From Chromatiales bacterium (GTDB lineage Bacteria; Pseudomonadota; Gammaproteobacteria; SZUA-140), in assembly GCA_031285245.1 (NCBI GenBank), contig JAITWN010000037.1, forward strand, positions 1 through 6,377: DNA of 6,377 nucleotides, given 5' to 3'. Both the position numbers and the translations under genes were made by a program. The notes below the pieces were generated by a model that was not told the DNA's origin, did not search any database, and saw only the letters and a list, made by a program, of their open reading frames with translations. Positions within the stretch are counted from its first letter, which is position 1; the number at the start of each line of letters is the position of its first letter. Below are positions 1 through 6,377 of the stretch, one piece after another.

Positions 1-30
1 AGAGTAGCGAGGGGGGGGGCGCAGCCGATT

Positions 31-60
31 GGGGAGAGGGAAATACACAAATCAGCTAGC
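31..60. repeat. 3'-flank repeat, copy after pstS
   Basis: This 30-base stretch begins 5 bases after the pstS stop (minus-strand direction) and contains GCTAGC, a spacer, AAATA and GGAGAGGG in the same order and orientation as 1334-1362. No inverted partner arm is visible in the remaining bases, so no hairpin or terminator can be called here. The rest of 1-65 holds no gene or promoter that I can support, only a run of nine G at 11-19. Confidence 0.4.
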
Positions 61-65
61 GGCGC

Positions 66-1097
66 TTAATAGACTGACTTGCCGGTGCGAATATCAGCGA
101 TAACCTTCGCGCGCTCATCCGCTGACAGTGCGATCAGACCAGCTCGTTCGAGCGGGCTGCCCGCACCTGAAGTACCTTCGCTGAGGAAGAACAGCGCGAA
201 CTCCTGAAGCCCAGGCACCATGCCAATATGATCACCCTTGACGTAGAAGAAGAGCGGGCGCGATACCGGATACTTGCCTGCCAGAATGTTCTCGACGCTT
301 GGCATGACGCCAGCAACAGTCGCCACTTTCAGACGATCGCGATTGGAATCATAGAAGCTCAGGCCAAATACGCCCACCGCATCGCGCTGCGCCTGCAAGC
401 GCGCCAGCGTTTCGGTGTAGTCGCCGGAGATTTCGACGACACGACCATCCGTGCGCAGCGCAAGACAGGCCTTCTTGCGCTCATCCTTTTCGAGCGCCTT
501 CATCTCGTCGAAGGTTTCGCAGCCGCGCTCAACCACATTCTGGTCATAGACTTCGCGCGTGCCGTGATTGCTGCCGGGGATGGCGAGCGTGATTTCCTGA
601 TCGGGCAGTGATGCATCGATCTGCTTCCAGCGCGTGTAGGGATTGGCGACCATTTTGCCGTTCTGCGGCACTTTGGCGGCCTGGGCGAGGAAGATATGGC
701 GCGGTTCAAACGCGAATGTGCCAGAATCCGAGCGCGAGGCAAACACGATGCCGTCATAGCCGAATTTGACCTCGATGACTTTAGTCACGCCGTTCTTCTT
801 GCAGGCGTCTTTTTCAGCATCCGTGATCGGCCGCGAAGCGTTGCCGATGTCGATGGTGTCAAGACCAACACCACCACAAAACTGCTTCATGCCACCGCCG
901 GTGCCACCCGAGCCGATGACGGGCGTGCGAAACTGCGCGAAGCTATTGCCAAACTCTTCCGCAGCGATCGATGCGAAAGGCAGAACGGTCGATGAACCAG
1001 CTGCCTGGATGGTGTCACGTGCAAGCGCATTCGCCGACAGCGCAAGGCCTGCGAGAACAAGGCCGAGAGTGATTCCATTAATACGGGAAAGCAGCAT
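66..1097 (-). CDS. pstS: PstS-type periplasmic phosphate-binding protein
   Basis: Periplasmic receptor that captures phosphate and hands it to PstC/PstA. It has 343 aa. Residues 1-26 are a signal peptide with a basic/polar start, the hydrophobic core LGLVLAGLALS and a signal peptidase I site after ALA at 24-26; no lipobox is present. The mature part shows the phosphate-binding loops of the PBP-like PstS family: AGSSTVLPF at 33-41, GSGGTGGGMKQFC at 62-74, DIGNASRPI at 83-91 and GSNHGTREVY at 175-184. It resembles the PstS form with a GSSTVxPF start known from alphaproteobacteria and some gammaproteobacteria rather than the Pseudomonas aeruginosa one. Four cysteines (74, 99, 193, 211) could form two disulfides. 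The ATG start is fixed by an ideal AGGAG site. The gene lies 273 bases after phoU behind a candidate Pho box, so it probably has its own promoter as well as any readthrough. Confidence 0.9.
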   Translation of the reverse strand: MLLSRINGITLGLVLAGLALSANALARDTIQAAGSSTVLPFASIAAEEFGNSFAQFRTPVIGSGGTGGGMKQFCGGVGLDTIDIGNASRPITDAEKDACKKNGVTKVIEVKFGYDGIVFASRSDSGTFAFEPRHIFLAQAAKVPQNGKMVANPYTRWKQIDASLPDQEITLAIPGSNHGTREVYDQNVVERGCETFDEMKALEKDERKKACLALRTDGRVVEISGDYTETLARLQAQRDAVGVFGLSFYDSNRDRLKVATVAGVMPSVENILAGKYPVSRPLFFYVKGDHIGMVPGLQEFALFFLSEGTSGAGSPLERAGLIALSADERAKVIADIRTGKSVY

Positions 1098-1104
1098 TGT
1101 ATTT

Positions 1105-1109
1105 CTCCT
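1105..1109 (-). promoter_or_regulatory. Strong ribosome binding site of pstS
   Basis: AGGAG on the minus strand lies 7 bases before the pstS ATG, which is an ideal match and spacing. It settles the start codon. It contrasts with the weak sites before pstA, pstB and phoU and fits high production of a periplasmic receptor relative to the membrane subunits. Confidence 0.85.
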
Positions 1110-1139
1110 GACAGACCATGATGAATCAAGTCATTCGAG

Positions 1140-1158
1140 CAGACGGGCAAGTCGTCTG
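1140..1158 (-). other. Small stem-loop in the pstS leader
   Basis: CAGACG (1140-1145) and CGTCTG (1153-1158) are inverted arms with a 7-base loop, in the untranslated leader between the candidate Pho box and the pstS ribosome binding site. A 6-bp stem can occur by chance, and it does not cover the ribosome binding site. I see no known riboswitch or thermometer pattern. Confidence 0.25.
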
Positions 1159-1210
1159 TCGTCATGGCGAGCAGTCTGAGGAGGATTTGTTGCAGGAATA
1201 TGGATGATTT

Positions 1211-1228
1211 ATGACGGAAATGTTTCAG
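1211..1228 (-). promoter_or_regulatory. Candidate Pho box (PhoB operator) of pstS
   Basis: The minus strand reads CTGAAACATTTCCGTCAT. This has the Pho box form of two 7-base repeats (consensus CTGTCAT) separated by 4 A/T bases: CTGAAAC matches 4 of 7 and CCGTCAT matches 6 of 7. A third unit in the same 11-base phase, AAAT then CATCCAT (1200-1210), matches 4 of 7. A weak -10 candidate, CATATT at 1202-1197, starts 8 bases after the box and overlaps that third unit, which weakens one or the other reading. The position, about 110 bases before pstS in the only sizeable gap of the cluster, supports the call. PhoB itself is not in the window. Confidence 0.6.
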
Positions 1229-1317
1229 ATTGGACTGAACCCATCTATGACTCGGTTTCGCAGAGGTCCTCGCAAAGCGGGAGAGAGTTGCTTCACAGAG
1301 CAACGAGGATTTGGCAA

Positions 1318-1343
1318 CCCCTCTCCTGCTTACGGGAGAGGGG
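1318..1343. repeat. 9-bp perfect inverted repeat between phoU and pstS
   Basis: CCCCTCTCC (1318-1326) and GGAGAGGGG (1335-1343) are perfect inverted arms around an 8-base loop. It sits 27 bases after the phoU stop. It is not a canonical terminator: on the minus strand the T-rich run comes before the hairpin and TTGCC follows it, while on the plus strand it is followed by A-rich sequence. It resembles the CCCTCTCCC...GGGAGAGGG dispersed repeats seen between genes in many proteobacteria (from memory). It could act as an mRNA-stabilising or processing hairpin at the end of the phoU message. Confidence 0.7.
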
Positions 1344-1362
1344 AAATAAAAAACCGGCTAGC
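1334..1362. repeat. 3'-flank repeat, copy after phoU
   Basis: This 29-base stretch contains GGAGAGGGG, AAATA, an A-rich spacer and the palindrome GCTAGC. It aligns, with one or two single-base gaps, to 31-60 just after pstS. It includes the right arm of the 1318-1343 hairpin. Confidence 0.45.
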
Positions 1363-1370
1363 GCAGAAAA

Positions 1371-2102
1371 TCAGCGCTTGCCGAGCAGCGTCTGCTCCAT
1401 CTCTTCGATGGAAGTGTGGCGAACGTTTTTACCCTTCACTAGATAGATGACGTATTCGCAGATGTTGCGTGAGTGGTCGCCGATGCGCTCGAGCGCACGT
1501 GCGGCCCACATCACATCGAGCGAACGGGTGATCGAACGCGGATCTTCCATGATGAAAGTGATCTGCTGGCGCATGATGTTGTCGTACTGGCGATCGGCGG
1601 TGAGATCATCGCGCGGCACCTTCAATGCCGCTTCCACATCGAGACGCGCGAACGCATCCAGCGTGTCGTGCACCATCGCGGTTACATAGTTGCCCATCGT
1701 ACGGACTTCATCATAATGGCCCACGCGGCGCACGCGATCCTGGTCGACGATATGCAGCGCCATCCGTGCTATGCGCTCGGCTTGATCGCCCATGCGTTCA
1801 AGATCCGTGATCGTTTTGATCACTGCGACGATCAAGCGCAGGTCGCTCGCTGTCGGCTGGCGACGGGCAATGACTTGCGTGCATTCCTCATCGATCGCCA
1901 CTTCCATGCTGTTGACCTTCATGTCTTTGACGATCACCTGCTCGGCAAGCGCGGCGTCAGCGCTTGCAAACGCCACTACCGCATCTGCCACCTGCTGTTC
2001 GACGAGCCCGCCCATCGCCAGCACGCGATTACGCAGATCTTCAAGCTCATTATTGAAGCGCTGCGAGATATGTCTGCCGAGTCTCTGGTTATCGATATCC
2101 AT
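1371..2102 (-). CDS. phoU: PhoU, phosphate signalling regulator
   Basis: Cytoplasmic all-helical protein that in the known Pho system links the PstSCAB transporter to PhoR/PhoB, keeping the regulon off when phosphate is plentiful and restraining uptake. It has 243 aa, the normal length (about 241 in E. coli). The two tandem PhoU repeats each carry the acidic metal-binding type motif: DLERMGDQAERIA at 100-112 and ALERIGDHSRNICEY at 203-217. Other family marks are HISQRFNNELEDLRNRVLAMGG at the N-terminus (residues 11-32), ARRQPTASDLRLI at 79-91 and MEDPRSI at 185-191. The ATG at 2102 fits the usual N-terminus, but its only Shine-Dalgarno candidate is weak (ACGGA, 12 bases upstream), so it may be translated by coupling with pstB. 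No canonical intrinsic terminator follows. Confidence 0.97.
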   Translation of the reverse strand: MDIDNQRLGRHISQRFNNELEDLRNRVLAMGGLVEQQVADAVVAFASADAALAEQVIVKDMKVNSMEVAIDEECTQVIARRQPTASDLRLIVAVIKTITDLERMGDQAERIARMALHIVDQDRVRRVGHYDEVRTMGNYVTAMVHDTLDAFARLDVEAALKVPRDDLTADRQYDNIMRQQITFIMEDPRSITRSLDVMWAARALERIGDHSRNICEYVIYLVKGKNVRHTSIEEMEQTLLGKR

Positions 2103-2125
2103 GATAAGAGTCTATTCCGTAGGTT

Positions 2126-2983
2126 TCAGCCGTAACGGCCGGTGATGTAGTCTTCGGTAGCTTTCTGGCTGGGGTTGGTGAATAGCGACAAGGTATCTTC
2201 GAATTCGATCAACTCACCGAGATACATGTAAGCGGTGTAATCCGAAACGCGCGCCGCCTGCTGCATATTGTGCGTCACGATGACGATAGTATAACGCTCC
2301 TTGAGCGCGTAGATCAGCTCTTCAATCTTAGCGGTTGAAATCGGATCAAGCGCGGAAGCGGGTTCATCGAGCAGAATCACTTCGGGTTCGATGGCGATGG
2401 CGCGCGCAATCACCAAACGCTGCTGCTGTCCGCCTGACAGGCCGAAAGCGTTTGCATGCAGACGATCCTTGACCTCATCCCACAGCGCTGCGCCTTTGAG
2501 CGATTTTTCAACGGCATTGTCGAGCGTGGAACGATCCTTGATGCCTTGCAAACGCAAGCCATAAGCGACGTTCTCATAAATCGTCTTTGGAAAAGGATTC
2601 GGCTTCTGAAACACCATGCCAACGCGACGGCGTAGTTCAGCGACATCCACCGAGCGATCGTAGATGTTTTTGCCATCGAGCAGTACTTCGCCTTCGATGC
2701 GCACGTTATCGACGAGATCGTTCATGCGGTTGAAGCAACGCAGCAGCGTGGACTTGCCGCAGCCAGATGGGCCGATGAACGCCGTCACGCGCCGCGCCGG
2801 AATCTTCATCGATACCTTCTTCAACGTCGGATCAGACGCGCCGTAATAGAGGCGCAAGTTTTTAACCTCGATGCAGGCTTCTTCATAATCGATGTTGAGC
2901 TTGCGGCGCTCGTTCTGATTTTCAAAATACTGCCGGCTCATCGCATGAGTGGGCGCTGTATCCATGATCGTGTCGTCTATCAT
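2126..2983 (-). CDS. pstB: PstB, phosphate ABC transporter ATP-binding protein
   Basis: Cytoplasmic ATPase that powers phosphate import through PstC/PstA. All ABC motifs are intact: Walker A GPSGCGKST at residues 71-79, the Q-loop glutamine at 126 followed by the PstB-typical KPNPFPKTI, signature LSGGQQQR at 182-189, Walker B VILLDEP at 202-208, D-loop SALD at 210-213 and the switch histidine at 238 (VTHNMQQAARVSD). The protein has 285 aa, longer than the about 257 aa of E. coli PstB because of a polar N-terminal extension of about 35 residues. The start is therefore uncertain: the ATG at 2983 has only a weak GAGA-like site, and M7 and M15 are possible alternatives. It lies 29 bases after pstA and 23 before phoU, consistent with one transcript. 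The motif set makes it an active ATPase with high confidence. Confidence 0.97.
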   Translation of the reverse strand: MIDDTIMDTAPTHAMSRQYFENQNERRKLNIDYEEACIEVKNLRLYYGASDPTLKKVSMKIPARRVTAFIGPSGCGKSTLLRCFNRMNDLVDNVRIEGEVLLDGKNIYDRSVDVAELRRRVGMVFQKPNPFPKTIYENVAYGLRLQGIKDRSTLDNAVEKSLKGAALWDEVKDRLHANAFGLSGGQQQRLVIARAIAIEPEVILLDEPASALDPISTAKIEELIYALKERYTIVIVTHNMQQAARVSDYTAYMYLGELIEFEDTLSLFTNPSQKATEDYITGRYG

Positions 2984-3012
2984 TTTCTTATCTCAACGAT
3001 TGAACCAAGTCG

Positions 3013-4668
3013 TCAATCAGATCCGCTCTTGTACTTTTCACGCAAGTGGTTGCGAATTGCGATCGCCGTCAGATTGAGAATGACGATGAGCACTACCAGC
3101 ATCAGCGCAGTCGCATAGACGAGCGGGCGTGCAGCTTCGACATTCGGGCTTTGAAAGCCTACATCGAAAATGTGAAAACCAAGGTGCATGAATTTACGAT
3201 CGAGATGCAGGAAAGGAAACTCCGCATCGAGCGGCAGATTGGGCGCGAGTTTTACCACGCCAACCAACATCAAAGGCGCCACTTCACCGGCCGCGCGCGC
3301 TACCGCGAGGATGAGGCCCGTCATCATCGCCGGCGCCGCCATCGGCACCACTACGCGCCATAAAGTTTCCGCTTTGGTGGCGCCGAGCGCGAGTGAACCT
3401 TCGCGCACCGCGCGCGGAATGCGCGTCAACCCTTCTTCAGTCGCAACGATCACCACCGGCAGCGTCAGCAGCGCGAGCGTGAGTGATGCCCACAGCAAAC
3501 CCGGCGTGCCAAAGGTGGGAGACGGCAATGACTCCGGGAAAAACAAACGATCGATGCTGCCGCCCATCCAATACACGAAGAAACCAAGACCAAAGACGCC
3601 GAATACGATCGATGGCACGCCCGCAAGATTGTTCACTGAAATACGGATCATGCGCACGAATAAACCTTGTTTGGCATATTCGCGCAGATAGATCGCCGCC
3701 AGCACTCCCATCGGCGTGACGATGATCGACATCAGCAGCACCATCATCACCGTGCCGAAAATCGCGGGAAATACGCCGCCTTCGGTATTTGCTTCGCGTG
3801 GTGAGCCGGTCACGAATTCGACCAGGTTATGACCATAGAGCATGAGTTTGGCAAACAAACCCATGGCGTTCGGCATGTAAGTGTTGACGATGTTCGCGAG
3901 CGGAATCTTTATCAAACGCCCATCCATGGTTTCAGCGACCAGCACATCCTGACGCAACTCATCGCGCAGTGCCTGACGCTGCTGCTCATACTGCTCATAT
4001 TCCTGGTCGAGCGCTGCCTGACGCTGCGCGAGGCTCTGCAGGGCGCTGGCGCTCAGCGTGCCGGCAAGCTCGTGACGACGCTGCTCCAGACGCAGCGCTT
4101 CCATGCGATCGTTGACGCGACCGATGTCGCGACGCTCGATGGTGCGAATGCGTTGGCGCAGATCCTGCGCGCGCTGCACCCAGTCTTTGAGCAAACCGCG
4201 CGCGCTGTCCGCATTGTCAGCAACTACATTACTGCCTGCATGCAGCGCGCGCAGATAGCCGTAGAAATTACCCCACTCCATGCGTTCGATGACGATGACA
4301 TCCGCTGGATTGGCGCGCGCACTCATGAACGGCTCGACGTACCAGTGAAAGTCGCGGCCGGTGAGATCGCGATTGCCATGTTTGAAGAGCAGGCGCGTTA
4401 CCAGGGATGCGCCTTCGGGCACGGACATGCCAGCATCGGCGAGTACGGCGGGAGTGACGGTTTCACTGTTGACCACTTCGCCGAGCAAGCGCACGCGCTC
4501 GCTGCCTGGTGGCTGGTACCACGCTTCAACCACCTGCGATGGCCAGAAATGACCTAACCCGCGCACAGTGATCAGCATCAGCAAGCCGACCACCATCACC
4601 AAGCTGAGCGACACCGCGCCAGCGTTGAGCCAGATCCAGGGGGTACCGCTGCTCATCCATTTTTTCAT
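3013..4668 (-). CDS. pstA: PstA, long-type phosphate ABC transporter permease
   Basis: Second membrane subunit of the phosphate importer, 551 aa against about 296 in E. coli. Membrane helix 1 is at residues 13-36. Residues 37-300 form a large region, predicted periplasmic, that contains a charged Glu/Arg/Gln-rich coiled coil at about 160-240. The permease core follows, with helices at about 303-327, 345-366, 387-409, 443-462 and 516-538. The EAA loop that docks on PstB is at 411-441 (REGSLALGATKAETLWRVV). Basic residues after helix 2 (LREYAKQ) and at the C-terminus (RNHLREKYK) fit the positive-inside rule and put the insert outside. The N-terminal region resembles that of Pseudomonas-type PstA (DUF3333, from memory). 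The ATG at 4668 has no strong Shine-Dalgarno sequence and no start codon lies upstream in frame, so translation may be coupled to pstC. M5 is an alternative start. Confidence 0.95.
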   Translation of the reverse strand: MKKWMSSGTPWIWLNAGAVSLSLVMVVGLLMLITVRGLGHFWPSQVVEAWYQPPGSERVRLLGEVVNSETVTPAVLADAGMSVPEGASLVTRLLFKHGNRDLTGRDFHWYVEPFMSARANPADVIVIERMEWGNFYGYLRALHAGSNVVADNADSARGLLKDWVQRAQDLRQRIRTIERRDIGRVNDRMEALRLEQRRHELAGTLSASALQSLAQRQAALDQEYEQYEQQRQALRDELRQDVLVAETMDGRLIKIPLANIVNTYMPNAMGLFAKLMLYGHNLVEFVTGSPREANTEGGVFPAIFGTVMMVLLMSIIVTPMGVLAAIYLREYAKQGLFVRMIRISVNNLAGVPSIVFGVFGLGFFVYWMGGSIDRLFFPESLPSPTFGTPGLLWASLTLALLTLPVVIVATEEGLTRIPRAVREGSLALGATKAETLWRVVVPMAAPAMMTGLILAVARAAGEVAPLMLVGVVKLAPNLPLDAEFPFLHLDRKFMHLGFHIFDVGFQSPNVEAARPLVYATALMLVVLIVILNLTAIAIRNHLREKYKSGSD

Positions 4669-4706
4669 TGCGCCACACTTTTCATAGCATCGGGCTCGTC
4701 GCCATG

Positions 4707-6377
4707 TCAGATCGCCGAGTAACGGCGCCGCAAGCGCTGGCGCACCATTTCAGCGAGCGTGTTGACGACAAAGGTGAATACGAAGAGCACCAGCGCCGAC
4801 AGGAAAAGAATGCGGTAATGCGTACTGCCGTATTCGGCTTCAGGCATTTCCACCGCGATATTGGCCGAGAGCGTGCGCAGACCTTCGAAGATGTTGAAGT
4901 TGACCACTGGGCTGTTACCGGTTGCCATCAGTACGATCATAGTTTCGCCGATCGCGCGCCCGAAGCCGATCATGAGCGCAGCGAAAATACCCGGGCTCGC
5001 AGTGAGGAGCACTACGCGCGTCACTGTCTGCCAAGTGGTTGCGCCGAGTGCGAGCGAACCTTGCGTCAGATGCTTCGGCACGTTGAAAACAGCATCTTCA
5101 GCGATGGAATAGATGTTGGGGATAACGGCAAATCCCATCGCGACGCCAACGATCATAGCGTTGCGCTGCTCGTAATTAATGCCAACGTCCGTCAGCCACT
5201 GACGCATGTCGCCACCGAAGAACCACAGTTCCATCCATGGGCTGAGACTGATGCAGAACCAGCCCACCAGCAGCACCACGGGAATCAGCAGCGCAGCTTC
5301 CCAACCCATGCCGATGCGCGTGCGCAACGCGTTGGCCGGGCGTGTCCACAGCAGTGACACTGCGAGGAAGCTGAGCGGCATCAATAGCAGAATGGAAAAC
5401 ATCGCCGGCAGATGATGCTCGACATAAGGCGCGAACCACAAGCCGGCGAGGAAACCGAGAATCACCGTCGGCAGCGCTTCCATGATTTCGATGGTGGGCT
5501 TGGTCCAACCGCGCATGCGACGTGACATGAAATACGCTGAATACACCGCACCCATGATGGACAGCGGCATGGCGAACAGCATGGCGTAGAACGCGGCTTT
5601 GAGCGTGCCGACGGTCAGCGGCACCAGACTGTATTTGGATTCAAATTCATCGGTTGCCGAGGACGACTGCCAGACATACTCCGGCGCATCGCGATTCTCA
5701 TACCAGACTTTGTGCCACAGCGCCGAGAGTGAAAAATCCGGATGCTCGTTGCGCACGTCGAAATAGCGCAGCACGCCGGCAGCATCGGTAACAAACAATG
5801 CATTATTGCGCGGCGAGATCGCCGCTTCAATGATACCGGTTTGCGCGATGCGTTCGCGCAGGAGCGTATTGTGCGAGGTGGGATAATGCAGCGCGATATT
5901 GCCGGTGGCGTCACCAGTGACGAAGCCTTTGCGCGAGAGTTCCGGTGCGATCATGGTGACTGGAGCGCGATGACGCTTGAATGCACGGATCATCGTGAGC
6001 TGGCGCTGTTTGTCCTGATCACGCGTCAGAAACCATTGCCGTACTGAACCATCGGAACCGCCGATGATGAGTGAAACCGCGCCGAGCAGATGTGCAGCCG
6101 CGGTGACTTCAGTGCGTGCATCATCAAACGCGCGTTCACTGCGCACCAATCGCGCGGCATCGAGATGAGAAATATCGTAATAGTGCAGCAGACCGCTGCG
6201 TTCGACGACAAACAGATCGCGCAGCGATGCTGAAATCAGCACATGCGAGGCATTACCCACATAGCCAAGCTCGATCAAGGTCGGCGTCAGTGTGACCTCA
6301 CCGGTGAGAAAGTTGGTGCGTGCACGCTCGAAATGCAGCAACAGCCGTCCATCATCCGTGACGGCGGCCAAGGCGAG
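4707..6377 (-). CDS. pstC: PstC, long-type phosphate ABC transporter permease, 5'-truncated
   Basis: Inner-membrane permease subunit that pairs with PstA to form the phosphate channel. The frame is open to the window edge. The first possible start inside it is a TTG at 6371, preceded in frame by Leu-Ala codons, so I treat the gene as partial. Residues are counted from that TTG (554 aa). Residues 1-240 look like a WD40-type beta-propeller, with repeated strand patterns at 53-68 (ending HYYDIS), 101-116 (GGSDGSVRQW), 149-164 (GDATGNIALHY) and 191-206 (DAAGVLRYFDV). Membrane segments follow at about 251-281, 295-314, 323-342, 358-378, 403-421, 456-480 and 519-542. The cytoplasmic EAA loop that contacts PstB is at about 424-455 (GSLALGATTWQTV). 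Basic residues after 282 and at the C-terminus (RQRLRRR) place the propeller outside the cytoplasm. E. coli PstC is only about 319 aa; this resembles the long gammaproteobacterial form (COG4590-like, from memory). The missing part should hold the first membrane helix and the rest of the propeller. The stop lies 38 bases before pstA. Confidence 0.93.
   Translation of the reverse strand, partial: LALAAVTDDGRLLLHFERARTNFLTGEVTLTPTLIELGYVGNASHVLISASLRDLFVVERSGLLHYYDISHLDAARLVRSERAFDDARTEVTAAAHLLGAVSLIIGGSDGSVRQWFLTRDQDKQRQLTMIRAFKRHRAPVTMIAPELSRKGFVTGDATGNIALHYPTSHNTLLRERIAQTGIIEAAISPRNNALFVTDAAGVLRYFDVRNEHPDFSLSALWHKVWYENRDAPEYVWQSSSATDEFESKYSLVPLTVGTLKAAFYAMLFAMPLSIMGAVYSAYFMSRRMRGWTKPTIEIMEALPTVILGFLAGLWFAPYVEHHLPAMFSILLLMPLSFLAVSLLWTRPANALRTRIGMGWEAALLIPVVLLVGWFCISLSPWMELWFFGGDMRQWLTDVGINYEQRNAMIVGVAMGFAVIPNIYSIAEDAVFNVPKHLTQGSLALGATTWQTVTRVVLLTASPGIFAALMIGFGRAIGETMIVLMATGNSPVVNFNIFEGLRTLSANIAVEMPEAEYGSTHYRILFLSALVLFVFTFVVNTLAEMVRQRLRRRYSAI

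Noticed and set aside
887..1303. Minus-strand frame running from the phoU-pstS gap into pstS out of frame, with an internal ATG at 1167 in the leader
   Set aside because: It overlaps the signal peptide and first binding loops of pstS in another frame, shows no family features, and has no ribosome binding site at the internal ATG. It is unlikely to be an upstream regulatory frame.
1318..1343. Intrinsic terminator after phoU
   Set aside because: The stem is good, but no T-run follows it on either strand, so I call it only an inverted repeat.
1473..2135. Long open frame on the plus strand opposite phoU
   Set aside because: It is fully antisense to a clear PhoU, its His- and Asp-rich protein resembles no family I know, and it has no ribosome binding site or context. 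It is a shadow of the phoU codon pattern.
3829..4557. 242-codon open frame on the plus strand opposite pstA
   Set aside because: It is antisense to the coiled-coil part of pstA, where repetitive Gln/Arg/Leu codons keep the reverse frame open. There are no recognisable domains.
4665..4685. Six-codon frame (ATG AAA AGT GTG GCG CAA TGA) overlapping the pstA start
   Set aside because: It is very short, has no ribosome binding site, and is expected by chance in a 38-base gap. Coupling of pstA to pstC is a simpler reading.
4668..5357. 229-codon open frame on the plus strand opposite pstC
   Set aside because: It is antisense to the conserved permease core, and its His- and Arg-rich composition is typical of a shadow frame.
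6366..6371. TTG at 6371 as the real start of pstC
   Set aside because: The frame stays open to the window edge, no ribosome binding site can be assessed in the 6 bases left, and the protein would lack the first membrane helix and part of the propeller. A truncated gene is far more likely.

Overview
The window is one continuous piece of a phosphate (Pho regulon) locus, with every gene on the minus strand. In transcription order it holds pstC (5' end cut off by the right edge), pstA, pstB, phoU and, after a 273-base gap, a gene for a PstS-type phosphate-binding protein. The genes look proteobacterial and most likely gammaproteobacterial. PhoU has the gammaproteobacterial layout, and both permeases belong to the long type found in Pseudomonas and relatives rather than the short E. 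coli type. The base composition is moderately GC-rich by eye. I cannot name a genus.

Layout from right to left. Positions 6377-4707 hold pstC: a WD40-like extracytoplasmic domain followed by the permease core. Positions 4668-3013 hold pstA: one membrane segment, a large extracytoplasmic region with a coiled coil, then the permease core. Positions 2983-2126 hold pstB, the ATPase, with all motifs intact. Positions 2102-1371 hold phoU, the regulator. These four genes are separated by only 38, 29 and 23 bases with no visible promoter or terminator, so they are probably one transcript. The gap 1370-1098 holds a 9-bp hairpin, a good candidate Pho box, a small leader stem-loop and a strong ribosome binding site. 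Positions 1097-66 hold pstS, and 65-1 is short non-coding sequence that resembles the 3' flank of phoU and ends in a run of nine G.

How the genes work together: PstS binds phosphate in the periplasm, PstC and PstA form the membrane channel, and a PstB dimer hydrolyses ATP to drive uptake. PhoU links the transporter state to the PhoR/PhoB two-component system, which is not in the window. The Pho box suggests that pstS can be transcribed from its own PhoB-activated promoter.

I found no mobile element, CRISPR array, RNA gene or undescribed system. The points most worth a second look are the paired extracytoplasmic domains on PstC and PstA, the placement of pstS at the end of the cluster with its own Pho box, and the similar 3' flanks of phoU and pstS.
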